Shown: piece after piece, positions 54,779 through 63,922 of the stretch | How positions within the stretch are numbered: the stretch's first letter is position 1 | Layout of the letters: every line of letters starts with the position of its first letter | Assembly (NCBI GenBank): GCA_966674685.1 | Contig: CBKWJC010000006.1 | Span: 47,308 to 111,307 of the forward strand | DNA: 64,000 nucleotides | Reading direction: 5' to 3' | Source of the DNA: Thainema sp966674685 | GTDB taxonomy: Bacteria; Cyanobacteriota; Cyanobacteriia; Phormidesmidales; Phormidesmidaceae | The notes under the pieces: generated by a model | Told to the model about the DNA's origin: nothing | The model's database searches: none | What the model saw: only the letters and a program-made list of their open reading frames with translations | Program-made: the position numbers and the translations under genes

Positions 54779-56428
54779 ATGGTCAACACCGCACCGCAAA
54801 ATCAATCTCCCCAGGCTACTCCCGTCGAATCTCCTGCTTTGAACGACAAGCGCGATCGCATTTTGGCTGCCATTGACGTGGGCACTAACTCCATTCACAT
54901 GGTGGTGGTCAAAATTCAGCCCTCTATTCCAGCTTTTACCATCATTGATAAAGAAAAAGACACAGTGCGGCTGGGCAATCGCGACCCCAAGACTGGAGAA
55001 CTAACTCCGGAAGCGATTGAACGGGCAATGGCGGCACTGCGGCGCTGCTGCGAAATTGCCAATAGCCTACACGCCGAAGACATCGTTGCTGTGGCCACCA
55101 GCGCTGTGCGAGAAGCGCCCAATGGACGAGAGTTTCTCAAGCAGGTGAGTAAGGAAATTGGCCTATCGATTAACCTGATCTCTGGCCCAGAAGAAGCGCG
55201 GCGAATCTATCTGGGCGTGCTGTCGGGCATGGAGTTCAACGGCCAGCCCCACGGCATTATTGATATCGGCGGCGGTTCGACGGAACTAATCCTGGGTGAC
55301 GGGCGCGAACCCCGCTTTCTCAGCAGCACCAAAATCGGCGCAGTGCGGCTAACCAGCGAATTTATCACCACTGACCCGATCAGCAGCGATGAGTTTACCT
55401 ACCTGCAAGCCTACATTCGGGGCATGCTGGAGCGGCCAACCGATGAAATTAAGTCAAGGCTGGAACCCGGTGAAAAGCTGCGGCTCGTGGGCACGTCTGG
55501 CACAATTGAGTGCCTTGCCGTTGTGCATGCCAAAGAGCATCTCGGTATGGTGCCGACGCCGCTAAACGGCTACGAAATGAGCCTGCGGGATTTGCAGGAC
55601 ATCGTCAATCGCCTGCGGAAAATGGACTACAAGGAGCGGCTGGATACGTCCGGTGTCTCTGACCGCCGCGCTGAAATTATCGTGGCTGGCGCAATGATTT
55701 TGCAGGAGGCGATGTCGCTGCTGGGAGCCGAATCGGTGGTGATTTGCGAGCGGGCGCTGCGGGATGGTGTCGTCGTGGACTGGATGCTGACCCATCAGCT
55801 GATTGAGAATCGGCTGCGCTATCAGGATTCGGTGCGGTATCGCAGCGTGATGAAAATTGCTCAGAAGTATCACGTTGATCTGGCTTACAGTGAGCGGGTG
55901 GCTGAGTTTGCACAGCGTATCTTTGATCAAACTCATGGGGTATTGCACAATTGGGGAGGCGTGGAGCGAGAGCTGCTGTGGGCGGCGGCAATTTTGCACA
56001 ATTCCGGCCACTTCATCAGCCATTCGTCACACCATAAGCATTCCTACTACCTGATTCGCAATGGTGAACTGCTGGGCTTTACGGAGACAGAGGTAGAGGT
56101 AATTGCCAACCTGGCTCGCTATCACCGCAAGAGCGCCCCCAAGAAGAAGCATGAGAACTACCGTAACCTGGCAGGCAAGCACTATCGCATAATGGTTGAT
56201 CAGCTCAGTGCGCTCTTACGCATTGCCGTAGCGCTGGATCGGCGACAAATTGGCGCGATCGCAGATATTACCTGCGAGTATGATGCCGAACATTCGCAGT
56301 TCTACCTTTATTTACAGCCGTCTCAGCCTGATGATCAGTGTGAACTGGAGCTGTGGAGCATCGACTACAAAAAAGACTGCTTCGAATCTGAATTTGATGT
56401 CAAACTGTTTGCTAAGCTAAAGCGCTAG
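54779..56428 (+). CDS. ppx: Exopolyphosphatase/pppGpp phosphohydrolase (Ppx/GppA)
   Basis: A 549-residue Ppx/GppA enzyme of the actin-like ATPase fold, hydrolysing polyphosphate and/or pppGpp. Motifs: AIDVGTNSIHMVVV, the EEARRIYLGV segment, IDIGGGSTEL, GTSGT, and a C-terminal HD-like domain (LHNSGHFISHSSHHKHSYYLI). The first 25 residues are a disordered Pro/Gln tail. Tied to phosphate storage, as is phoU 6 kb away. Confidence 0.93.
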   Translation: MVNTAPQNQSPQATPVESPALNDKRDRILAAIDVGTNSIHMVVVKIQPSIPAFTIIDKEKDTVRLGNRDPKTGELTPEAIERAMAALRRCCEIANSLHAEDIVAVATSAVREAPNGREFLKQVSKEIGLSINLISGPEEARRIYLGVLSGMEFNGQPHGIIDIGGGSTELILGDGREPRFLSSTKIGAVRLTSEFITTDPISSDEFTYLQAYIRGMLERPTDEIKSRLEPGEKLRLVGTSGTIECLAVVHAKEHLGMVPTPLNGYEMSLRDLQDIVNRLRKMDYKERLDTSGVSDRRAEIIVAGAMILQEAMSLLGAESVVICERALRDGVVVDWMLTHQLIENRLRYQDSVRYRSVMKIAQKYHVDLAYSERVAEFAQRIFDQTHGVLHNWGGVERELLWAAAILHNSGHFISHSSHHKHSYYLIRNGELLGFTETEVEVIANLARYHRKSAPKKKHENYRNLAGKHYRIMVDQLSALLRIAVALDRRQIGAIADITCEYDAEHSQFYLYLQPSQPDDQCELELWSIDYKKDCFESEFDVKLFAKLKR

Positions 56429-56467
56429 TTTGCAGGAGTGCGTACGCAGAGACGTTGAAGATGCATC

Positions 56468-56815
56468 ATGAGTGAAGAAACGATACCTACATCTACATCG
56501 ATAGCGATTTTAATGGATGTGGAGGCGGTGCAAAAGGCCATTGGGCGATCGCGAGCGTCGGTCTATCGCTATGCCAATACTGAAAATGGGGCACTCAATC
56601 CACCCTACAATCCCGCGTTGCTGAATCCAGAATATCGAACCAATAAAGAAGATCCGCTGATGTTTCACCCCAATGAGGTGGCGCGGTTCGCTAAAGATGT
56701 CCTGGGCCAAAGCGTGACGATTGAGGTCAAGGAACCACCGGATAGCAAAACCCAGGAGCTGCTGCGAGCAATTCTGATGGAACTGAAGGAGATTCGCCGG
56801 ATTCTAGATAAGTAA
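56468..56815 (+). CDS. Small HTH-like protein of unknown function
   Basis: A 115-residue protein with a helix-turn-helix-like segment (MDVEAVQKAIGRSRASVYRYANT), a Pro/Asn-rich middle (NPPYNPALLNPEYRT), MFHPNEVARFAKDVLG and a C-terminal amphipathic helix (TQELLRAILMELKEIRRILDK). This looks like a compact DNA-binding or oligomerising protein. It is 39 bases after ppx, so it is likely in the same transcript. Confidence 0.75.
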   Translation: MSEETIPTSTSIAILMDVEAVQKAIGRSRASVYRYANTENGALNPPYNPALLNPEYRTNKEDPLMFHPNEVARFAKDVLGQSVTIEVKEPPDSKTQELLRAILMELKEIRRILDK

Positions 56816-56834
56816 GCGCTAGCATCAATGGCAC

Positions 56835-58532
56835 TCAGTTTTCCTCCCGGTTATTAAATGCATCAATTGCGGTGTGCAGCGTGAAATAGATGCGATCGCG
56901 ACCTAACTTTTCCAGCAGACCGGAGGTTTTGAGCTGAGCGTAGAGATCCTGCTTGACTCGCGTTAGGGCAAAAGTGATCCCCCGCTGCTCTAGTTCATCG
57001 TGCAGTTCGCGCAGGGCATCGGCAGCGGTGATGTCGATTTCAGCAATCGCTTCGGTGTTGAGAACGAACCACTCAACCGGATGCTGTTCCTGCTCAATGG
57101 CTTGTAATGCCCGCTGCTGAAAGTTATTCACGTTCGCAAAAAACAGCGGCGCGTCATAGCGATAGATCACCAGACCGGGAATTGTGGTCGCGCCTTCCCA
57201 GTCATCGATGTCGTGTAAACCAGGTAGACCAGGTGCTTCACCCAGGATGGCATCGTGGGGACGGGTGATGCGAGCTAGCAGTTCAATAATCGACAGACCA
57301 ACTGCGATCGCAACTCCGACCAGAATATCGGTGAGCAGTACGCCAGCAAACGTACAGATAGCCAGAATAAATTCGCTGCGGCGAAACTGGAGCAGTCGCT
57401 TAAACTCCGGCAGGTCAATCAGCTTGGTCGCGGCATAGATGACGATGGCTCCCAGGGCAGCGGTGGGAAACAGGGCCAGCAGCGGGCGCAGGAACAGCAG
57501 CACGATAATGACGACGATGAAGGCAACCAGGGAAAAAAGCTGAGATTTGCTGCCCAGCGAGTCACCAATGGCGGTGCGGCTGCCGCTGCTGCTGATCGGA
57601 AAACCCTGCATGAATCCGTTACCAACGTTGGCGATACCGAGCGCCAGTAGTTCCTGATTGGCGTCGATTTTGTAGTGGTTGCGGGCGGCAAAGGCGCGGG
57701 CGGTGAGGACGTTGTCGGAATAGCCGACGAGGGCAATGCCAATGGCGGAGGCAATTGTGGGCAGCAGATGATCGAGCGTGACGTTCGGCAGAGCCAATTG
57801 GGGCAGTCCGGCGGGAATTTCGCCAATCACGACGACGCCTTGCTGATCGAGATCGATGACGGCAACGGCGGTGGTGGCCAGCAGGACAGCTAGCAGTGGG
57901 CCAGGGGCATTTTTGAAGTAGTGGCGAATGGTGAACAGGAAGACCAGAACAGCAATGGACAGAATCAGCGTGGGCGGATGAATTTCGCCAAGGCGGGTAA
58001 AGAATTCGAAGAACTGGCCGTAGACGGTGTCCGATTCAATAGAAATACCGCTGGCTTTGCCGAGCTGTCCGCCAATCATAATCAGGGCGACGCCTGCCAT
58101 GTAGCCGATCAGCAGCGGTCGAGAGAGCAGGTTGGCTAGAAAGCCGAGGCGGGCAAAGTGACCGATGATGCACACAACCCCGACCATGATGGCCAGCAGG
58201 GCGGCGAGGCTAGCGTAATTACTGCCATCGGCGGCGGCAAGAGGTGCGATCGCAGCGGCGGTCATAACGGCAGTGGTGGATTCGGGGCCGATGGACATCT
58301 GAGGTGAGGAACCAAAGATGGCGTAGAGAATCATCGGCGGCAGGATGGCCCACAGGCCAGCGACGGGTTCGACGCCTGCGAGTTCGCCATAGGCCATGCA
58401 TTGAGGAATGAGGTAAGCGGCAACGGTTAAGCCTGCGAGCAGGTCGCCATGTAGCCAATTGGGTTGGTAAGCCAGTAATTTTTGTAATCCAGGAATGCGC
58501 TGTTTCCAGAATTGAGCAACGGAGCGAGCCAC
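56835..58532 (-). CDS. SulP family anion transporter with STAS domain
   Basis: A 565-residue SLC26-type transporter: about 11-12 membrane segments beginning after LHGDLLAGLTVAAYLIPQCMAYGELAGVEP, FGSSPQMSIGPES as the anion-site region, and a C-terminal STAS domain (about 440-560, VIYRYDAPLFFANV, VLNTEAIAEIDITAADALREL). Members carry sulfate or bicarbonate; BicA-like bicarbonate uptake is possible in a cyanobacterium, but the substrate cannot be decided from sequence. GTG start. It converges with the HTH-like gene. Confidence 0.92.
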   Translation of the reverse strand: MARSVAQFWKQRIPGLQKLLAYQPNWLHGDLLAGLTVAAYLIPQCMAYGELAGVEPVAGLWAILPPMILYAIFGSSPQMSIGPESTTAVMTAAAIAPLAAADGSNYASLAALLAIMVGVVCIIGHFARLGFLANLLSRPLLIGYMAGVALIMIGGQLGKASGISIESDTVYGQFFEFFTRLGEIHPPTLILSIAVLVFLFTIRHYFKNAPGPLLAVLLATTAVAVIDLDQQGVVVIGEIPAGLPQLALPNVTLDHLLPTIASAIGIALVGYSDNVLTARAFAARNHYKIDANQELLALGIANVGNGFMQGFPISSSGSRTAIGDSLGSKSQLFSLVAFIVVIIVLLFLRPLLALFPTAALGAIVIYAATKLIDLPEFKRLLQFRRSEFILAICTFAGVLLTDILVGVAIAVGLSIIELLARITRPHDAILGEAPGLPGLHDIDDWEGATTIPGLVIYRYDAPLFFANVNNFQQRALQAIEQEQHPVEWFVLNTEAIAEIDITAADALRELHDELEQRGITFALTRVKQDLYAQLKTSGLLEKLGRDRIYFTLHTAIDAFNNREEN

Positions 58533-58856
58533 GGTCTTTATCTCAGGTTGATGAAGGGTAGTGATTTATTAAACCCGACTGGAGGGCGTTTTAGGCGATA
58601 TTGATCGAATTCTTCAGTAATTTAGATGAAGCTAAAAAAAGCTGGGAAAATAATTTGCGTTGATTCACGGATGGGGTTTTCGTAAAAGTTCCGCTATTTA
58701 ACGGAAGTCTTTATGAAGTGGGGATTTCATAATGTTGATATGCGTTAAGCAAAAATGTGGAGTTCATTGCAAAGCCCTCCAGTCTCACGACTGAAGGGCC
58801 TTTTTGTTTTAAGTTCAGCTTTCCCTGTCGATAGAGATGCTACTTGCAATGATGGT
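58533..58856. other. Gap with an unassigned plus-strand terminator
   Basis: No coding region. The terminator at 58774-58810 points to a plus-strand transcript that ends here, while both flanking genes are on the minus strand. A short RNA is possible. Confidence 0.45.
58774..58810 (+). terminator. Rho-independent terminator without a known gene
   Basis: GCCCTcCAGTC-tcac-GACTGaAGGGC followed by TTTTTGTTTT on the plus strand. In the minus direction only TTT follows, so the plus strand is favoured. Confidence 0.75.
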
Positions 58857-59873
58857 TTATGCAGCCTTGCCAGATTTAGGTAGTGCTTGAACTCCTTGAA
58901 CAGGTGTATGTGTTCCAAGCTGTACTTTTAACGTATTCAGCTTGTGCAAGATTTCATATTCAGCAGGATAAATCTCCATCACAAAGCGAATTAAATCATC
59001 GATTGTGCATGGCTGTTTGAATCCGCCATTCCAAGTATGAAATTCCTTGTGAATTTCCTCACGGATAGTGATTAAATTATCAATACTTGATTCTAGATGT
59101 GGATAATCTTTGGCAGAGAAGATGTGGTGGACAGCCAAATTAAATTTATCGTGAGCTTCTGGCTTACATTGAGTAATTTGGCATGTTTTCTTATCTCTAG
59201 TTTTGGCTTTTTTCTTAGCTGAATCAATTCTCTTCTTTCTAGCCTCTTCTACGCTGATAATTTGCTTGAATGTTCTGTCTCCAACAATTTCAATTGCAGA
59301 ACACCACTCTCGTCGATCTTTCACTGTTAACTCTTGCGATAAGATTTTGCTTATACGGAAAAACCCGAACAGGGAATAGTAGCGAGTTCCATCAATATCA
59401 TCAAAGTCTTCCCCATATGCCAAGGGTCGCTCCGATTGTTGAATATCGCGAAAAACTTTATTCAATTTTGCATAGCTAGTGCAAAGAATATTAACAGTAT
59501 CTTTCTTGGAAAGGTAATGACGATTATTCCTCTTTGTTAAGGAGCTACTATTTTCATGAATTTTTTGACAAACAAAAGCATTACGCAGTTTCTGCTTATG
59601 TTTTGTAATAAACTCTACAATCTGATCCCAAATACTTTTCTTCTCAATAGAATCCATGTACTTTGCGATCGCAAAAGCACCATGTTTGGAGAACAAGCGC
59701 TCATTCCATTGTTTGTTGATCACTACAAAATGATCGTCTTCGCGTAATTCCCACTCATCGTTTGGGTCTGAATCAAAAAAATCAATAATTTCCCTAAGTC
59801 TTTGATGACTAATTTCTAGTGCAGCGGCAAGATCTTTTTCTTTGATGGTAAACTGAGCAAGCTTTTTCGTCAT
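58857..59873 (-). CDS. HNH nuclease with duplicated N-terminal module
   Basis: A 338-residue protein. The C-terminal third is an HNH endonuclease: Cys231-x4-Cys236, His249-His250 (LAVHHIFS), Asn266 (NLITI) and the His275/His279 pair (HKEFH). The first two thirds hold two related segments (about 10-75 and 120-182), each with a short helix pair followed by a beta-like D-(D/E)-DHFVVINKQW or DGTRYYSLFGFFR piece, reminiscent of winged-helix phage antirepressor modules. A lysine-rich linker (RKKRIDSAKKKAKTRDKK) precedes the nuclease. GGAGG for this gene lies in the last codons of the J-domain gene two bases upstream. AT-rich relative to neighbours. Function not known; a defence role is an inference. 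Confidence 0.8.
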   Translation of the reverse strand: MTKKLAQFTIKEKDLAAALEISHQRLREIIDFFDSDPNDEWELREDDHFVVINKQWNERLFSKHGAFAIAKYMDSIEKKSIWDQIVEFITKHKQKLRNAFVCQKIHENSSSLTKRNNRHYLSKKDTVNILCTSYAKLNKVFRDIQQSERPLAYGEDFDDIDGTRYYSLFGFFRISKILSQELTVKDRREWCSAIEIVGDRTFKQIISVEEARKKRIDSAKKKAKTRDKKTCQITQCKPEAHDKFNLAVHHIFSAKDYPHLESSIDNLITIREEIHKEFHTWNGGFKQPCTIDDLIRFVMEIYPAEYEILHKLNTLKVQLGTHTPVQGVQALPKSGKAA

Positions 59874-59875
59874 CT

Positions 59876-60490
59876 TTATGCCTCCACACTGATGCTCTTA
59901 TACATGGTGTTAATGCGATCGAAAATTTTTGCATCCCCTGTCGCTGGAATATCGGGATGATAAGTTTTGCTGAGATTTCGGTAAGCTTGTTTGATGTCTT
60001 CTGGACTAGCTGTTTTGGAATCCAAACCAAATACATCCCAAGGTTTGAAATACTTAAAGATATCTACTCCATTAATGCACCCATAACCTTCTTGAGATTC
60101 CTCACCTGGTAAAACTCCAATGAATTTGCGATAGAGCATTTCCCAAGTTTCTTTAAGACGAAAATCTAAATCTCCCATTCCGTCTGTTGCCATTTTGAAG
60201 GAGCCAGATTTTTTCAGCTTGGTTGTATCCTTGACTTCAAAATACTGGTAAACAGCATTTCTCAAATCAGCCATCGATAAATCTGCTACATCTGTTGGTT
60301 CTGTAGCTTTTGATCGTTTCGAGGATTTAGCTGATTTAGTTGGCTGAGCTGATTTAGCTGGTTGCTTTGCTTTAGCGTTTGCAATTACAAATTGGGCAAA
60401 TTCGCCTAAAACTGATGAGTCTACGTTGTGTAACTCTGAAAGGCGGCTGATTTCATTCTCAATTAAGGTGTTGAGCTTAACATTTGGCAT
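59876..60490 (-). CDS. J-domain protein upstream of the HNH nuclease
   Basis: A 204-residue protein. Residues 150-200 form a J domain (WDVFGLDSKTASPEDIKQAY, the HPD at 178-180, IFDRINTMYKSI), the Hsp70-stimulating module. The N-terminal half has a helical segment (1-38), a Lys/Ala/Ser linker (38-62) and a compact region (AVYQYFEVKDTTKLKKSGSF ... LKETWEMLYRKFIGVLPGEE). It is the first gene of a two-gene operon with the HNH nuclease. No DnaK is nearby. I infer that it recruits a chaperone to the nuclease or to its target; it is not a canonical DnaJ (no G/F or zinc region). Confidence 0.82.
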   Translation of the reverse strand: MPNVKLNTLIENEISRLSELHNVDSSVLGEFAQFVIANAKAKQPAKSAQPTKSAKSSKRSKATEPTDVADLSMADLRNAVYQYFEVKDTTKLKKSGSFKMATDGMGDLDFRLKETWEMLYRKFIGVLPGEESQEGYGCINGVDIFKYFKPWDVFGLDSKTASPEDIKQAYRNLSKTYHPDIPATGDAKIFDRINTMYKSISVEA

Positions 60491-61291
60491 ATTAGTTCTC
60501 AGATCCTCAGCTATAAAGCCCTGATAATTAGAAGTTTATTGAGTGACGCAAAACGTACCGAAGCCTTATCGAGTGGTGCATTACGGCTATGCCTAACACA
60601 CCCTACGGTTGATCGAACTGCATCGTTGTATGGCTTACTTATTCATAAGTTTTCCCAATTGTCCCCAAACGTACCAAGAGCTTTGGTGTGTTTTTACAAT
60701 TACTTGATATTCACGCAAAACAGATGAAGGACAAACATTTCATGCTCTTTCAAGTAAAAAAAATAAAGTAACTTTTTATACTGGACTTCTCATTGAATAT
60801 CAGCAACGTCATCAATCGAGGTGCCTTCAAAATCGACGATTTGAGTATTAGATTTGAGTATTAAGAGACATAAATAAAGAGCGCGAACGAATCCGCGCTC
60901 CGAGGTCTGATGATTTAGGAAAATGTGATTTAGTCACCCTACCAGAAAGCGTTGCCCCGTCAAGCTCACCAGAGACAGTTGTTTAATTTCCATCAGCATG
61001 TTCAGCCGCTGCTATCTCATCACCCCATAGCAATAAACCTAATGCTCCACTAAGATCAACCTACCAGCTCACCGATTGCCCCAATCAGATGAAAGTTTTG
61101 TAAAGTTACATATTCATGCTAGTCTCCCATCCAACATGGGCAAACTAAAGTCAGACCAGTCCGGTTAGGTAGCTAAAGCGTTGGTACCACTGAAGATGTA
61201 GTCCTTACCCCAGACCCATCTACCAAACGTCATCCACATTCTGTTCTGGCCACATTGCAAACAAGACGTTCTTTTGAGTACTAATCGACAT
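60491..61291. other. Intergenic region between the J-domain operon and comFB
   Basis: About 800 bases. A stem GAGCGCG/CGCGCTC (60879-60900), followed on the minus strand by TTTATTTATG, looks like a terminator for minus-strand transcription but no gene precedes it. No supported gene. Confidence 0.5.
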
Positions 61292-61864
61292 ATGAGCATT
61301 GAAAAAATTGTTGAACAGGCATTACAAGACGGATACCTGACACCAGCAATGGAGGCAGAGGTTGGTCGCATTTGTGATACCGCTGCCGAACTGTCGATTG
61401 AAGAGTATATGGCTCTTGATCGGCTAATGGGCGCTCTCCTAACTGGTGAAGTCGTTGCCGTCCCCCGCAAGCAGTTTATTAACGTGATGGAAGAACTGGT
61501 GCTGACCGAAGCGATCGCACGGGTCGCCGAAGTCGAAGCCTCCAGTGATTGCACCCTTGACCTAGGCGACATTGCTGCCTACGCCCTCAACCGCTTACCG
61601 CCCCTTTACGCCACCACTGAAGAAGGGGCTAATTACCAGCGAGAACGCGCCAAAGAAGAACTGGCCGACCTGATTGCTAATCAAATCAGCGAAGCCATTG
61701 TTCGCAACCTCGACCGCCCGGAATTCTTCCCCGAGCGTCAAGCCATCACCAAGCACACTGGCGACGATGTCATGGCTCAGGTCAGTAGTCTGCTGCAAAC
61801 CCATGCCAGCAAGTTTGAACCCAGTGCTGAAGCCCTTGAAAAAGTAGCGCAGCAAATCACCTAA
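61292..61864 (+). CDS. ComFB-domain protein (putative cyclic-dinucleotide receptor)
   Basis: A 190-residue protein with a C-terminal ComFB domain: DIAAYALNRLPPLYATTEEGANYQRERAKEELADLIANQISEAIVRNLDRPEFFPER. Cyanobacterial members of this family have been described as receptors of c-di-GMP or c-di-AMP that affect cell size and natural competence. The N-terminal helical region (1-90) is like that of cyanobacterial homologues. ATG at 61292 is preferred over a TTG at 61274. A terminator follows. Confidence 0.85.
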   Translation: MSIEKIVEQALQDGYLTPAMEAEVGRICDTAAELSIEEYMALDRLMGALLTGEVVAVPRKQFINVMEELVLTEAIARVAEVEASSDCTLDLGDIAAYALNRLPPLYATTEEGANYQRERAKEELADLIANQISEAIVRNLDRPEFFPERQAITKHTGDDVMAQVSSLLQTHASKFEPSAEALEKVAQQIT

Positions 61865-61929
61865 ATCTTCTAAATCATGCGTGAGTAGAGTCCTCCTGTG
61901 AGGTTCTCATGTGGATCAATACTCTCTAC

Positions 61930-61956
61930 AAGCCTCGTTAACGCGAGGCTTTTTTG
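61930..61956 (+). terminator. Terminator of the ComFB gene
   Basis: AGCCTCG/CGAGGCT stem with a run of six T, 66 bases after the stop. Confidence 0.88.
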
Positions 61957-61997
61957 TTGTTTGGCTACACCTTAAACTCTTTCCTACAGGAGTGCTT

Positions 61998-62077
61998 AGT
62001 AGGGGCGAATGGCCATTCGCCCTACGCAATGTCAATATTTTTAGCTACTCTCTGATAAACATAAAACAACCTTGAGG
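61998..62077. repeat. MITE-like element, family C, copy 4 (diverged)
   Basis: GTAGGGGCGAATGGCCATTC then GCCCTACG, ATGTCAATATTTTTAGC and CTGATAAACATAAAACAACC follow the order of copy 2 with many changes. Confidence 0.65.
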
Positions 62078-62095
62078 GGCTGGGAGGGGAGGGTT

Positions 62096-62695
62096 TTAAC
62101 TTTCAATTCGCACAATTGCACCCACCTGCACCATGTCAAACAGTGCCTCAATATCCTCATTCCGCATCCGAATGCAGCCGTGAGATACGGCTTGACCAAT
62201 CAGTTCCGTTTGATTGGTGCCGTGAAAGCCAATTTGCCAGTTTTCCTGTGCCCAGAAGCCAATCCAGCGAGTGCCTAATGGATTATCTGGCCCTGGCGGT
62301 ACGATATCGCCCGTGATGGGGTGCTGCCATGCGGGAAACGTTTGCAGCCGCTGCACCTGAAATTCTCCAGTCGGCGTCGGCCATTCTTCTTGCCCCACGG
62401 CAATGTCATACGTACTCAGAACTATGCCATCTTTATAGACTCGTACTTTGCGATCGCGCAAACTAACCCGCAATTCGGGACTATCTTTGGGTACGGGCAA
62501 ATCCTCAGAAATATCACCCAAATCGGACAGCGCCTGCGCTTCGGGCAGTTCTCCACTTGACTGCCGATAGGGCGTGATTACCCTGGCCTGATCGGCCAAG
62601 CTCAGCACGTCTCGCTGCTCAATCCACACCAATGTCGCCGCCGCTGCAAAACACAGCAGCGCAAAACATTGAGCTAAAGCAGACGTGCCTAACAT
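62096..62695 (-). CDS. L,D-transpeptidase (YkuD family)
   Basis: A 199-residue cell-wall enzyme. The N-terminus is one hydrophobic segment (1-25, signal anchor). The YkuD domain (about 73-199) has the family's His in FHGTN and SHGCIRMRNEDIE with the catalytic Cys. It forms 3-3 crosslinks or attaches proteins to peptidoglycan. Confidence 0.92.
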   Translation of the reverse strand: MLGTSALAQCFALLCFAAAATLVWIEQRDVLSLADQARVITPYRQSSGELPEAQALSDLGDISEDLPVPKDSPELRVSLRDRKVRVYKDGIVLSTYDIAVGQEEWPTPTGEFQVQRLQTFPAWQHPITGDIVPPGPDNPLGTRWIGFWAQENWQIGFHGTNQTELIGQAVSHGCIRMRNEDIEALFDMVQVGAIVRIES

Positions 62696-62718
62696 AACTC
62701 CCCGCGCTTAAATCCTAA

Positions 62719-62921
62719 TATTAAGTCTGGTCGAAAACCCATCCTTTATTTGTTGTGAAATGTTTGCGGAGCAAATGTTTCACAACAAATAAATATAGCC
62801 TTTCCTAAGCTACTGAGGTACAAGTTATTTTTGGGAAGCCGCGCGGAGCGCGGCTTCCCAAAAATAACTCCCCCTTTATTAGCACAAGAAGCGCTATATA
62901 AATTGGGTTCTTATACAGCGT
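62719..62921. repeat. MITE-like hairpin element, family A, copy 4, with a second palindrome
   Basis: Left end ATTAAGTCTGGTCGAAAACC; core palindrome 62745-62793 (TTTATTTGTTGTGAAATGTT...). A second palindrome is at 62823-62869 (AGTTATTTTTGGGAAGCCGC...), and the right end TAAATTGGGTTCTTATACAG is near 62900, so an inner insertion has probably occurred. Confidence 0.6.
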
Positions 62922-62951
62922 TTTTCATGCTGATGGAGTGCAGAACTCGAT

Positions 62952-63722
62952 TTATGTATCTAGTTTAGTGAGTTCTTGAAGGTAATCTGCGATCGCATGA
63001 TCCTTAAAACGAGCTGAGAAAAAATTAAAGCTAAAACGTCGGCCAATCCGAACTTCCTTATCCACATGGCGATAGCTACCCTGCCACCAACGCGGTAACG
63101 CGGGCACAATATCCATGCCGTTGACAAAGCGATAGCTATTAGGCACCCGCCGATTAAATGAATCACAAAACCCATCGTTACCCACCTTCGGCGCACCATA
63201 GGTATACACTTCAATCTGCGAAATGCGGTTGCCAAAATTATACTGAATGTCTACTGCACAGAGGATTGCCAGCGCTCCGCCCAGACTGTGTCCCGCTACC
63301 GTCACCTTCTCAACCTGATGATTGCGAAGGTATTCATGAACGCGATCGCGCACCGAAAAGTAAGCCCGAATAAATCCCTTATGCATTTTGGCATTAGAGC
63401 TACTTTCGTCTGCATAAGGATAAACCAGTTCTTGCTTATCCTCATCAACAATTTCGTCTTGAATCACATTTTCATCAAACGCTGCCCGTCCCAAATCGGT
63501 GCCCAAGTTGGTATCCCAATCCTCAGAAGACTCCGAACCACGAAACACAATCGTCGTGCCTTCTCCAACCGTTAGAATCGCCATTTGGGTATCTGTACTC
63601 GATTCAGCAACCAACACCGGAGCATCGTCAATCCCATCAAATCGCAGGGACGACGAGAAAACTTCATAAACCTGCTGGCAATAAATTGCATTTTTCCGAG
63701 CATCAGCATAATTAACCGCCAT
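62952..63722 (-). CDS. Class 3 lipase family protein
   Basis: An alpha/beta hydrolase of 256 residues with the nucleophile Ser146 in GHSLGGA, the acid in NGMDIVPALP and the His in DHAIADY. IVFRGSES near residue 58 is the oxyanion region. No signal peptide, so cytoplasmic. GGGG close to the ATG is a reasonable ribosome site. Substrate unknown: triacylglycerol or other esters. Confidence 0.9.
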   Translation of the reverse strand: MAVNYADARKNAIYCQQVYEVFSSSLRFDGIDDAPVLVAESSTDTQMAILTVGEGTTIVFRGSESSEDWDTNLGTDLGRAAFDENVIQDEIVDEDKQELVYPYADESSSNAKMHKGFIRAYFSVRDRVHEYLRNHQVEKVTVAGHSLGGALAILCAVDIQYNFGNRISQIEVYTYGAPKVGNDGFCDSFNRRVPNSYRFVNGMDIVPALPRWWQGSYRHVDKEVRIGRRFSFNFFSARFKDHAIADYLQELTKLDT

Positions 63723-63922
63723 GATTCCCCTCCTCGCCTGGGCAGTGGCCGTTTGCTTAGCGTTTGGCTGTGATAACCAATTTTTTCTGAGTAAATAAAC
63801 TGAATTGTATCGCCTGCTTTTGCCAGCAATTGCTACAATTTGCTACCTTTCGACGCTACAGACTACGAGCTACTGTTTGGATCTTGGCCCACACCCTCAA
63901 TCTCTTTCTCCAGAATGGGCAA

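Noticed and set aside
61165..61572. 135-codon ORF on the minus strand
   Set aside because: It is antisense to the ComFB gene, whose protein is clearly real.
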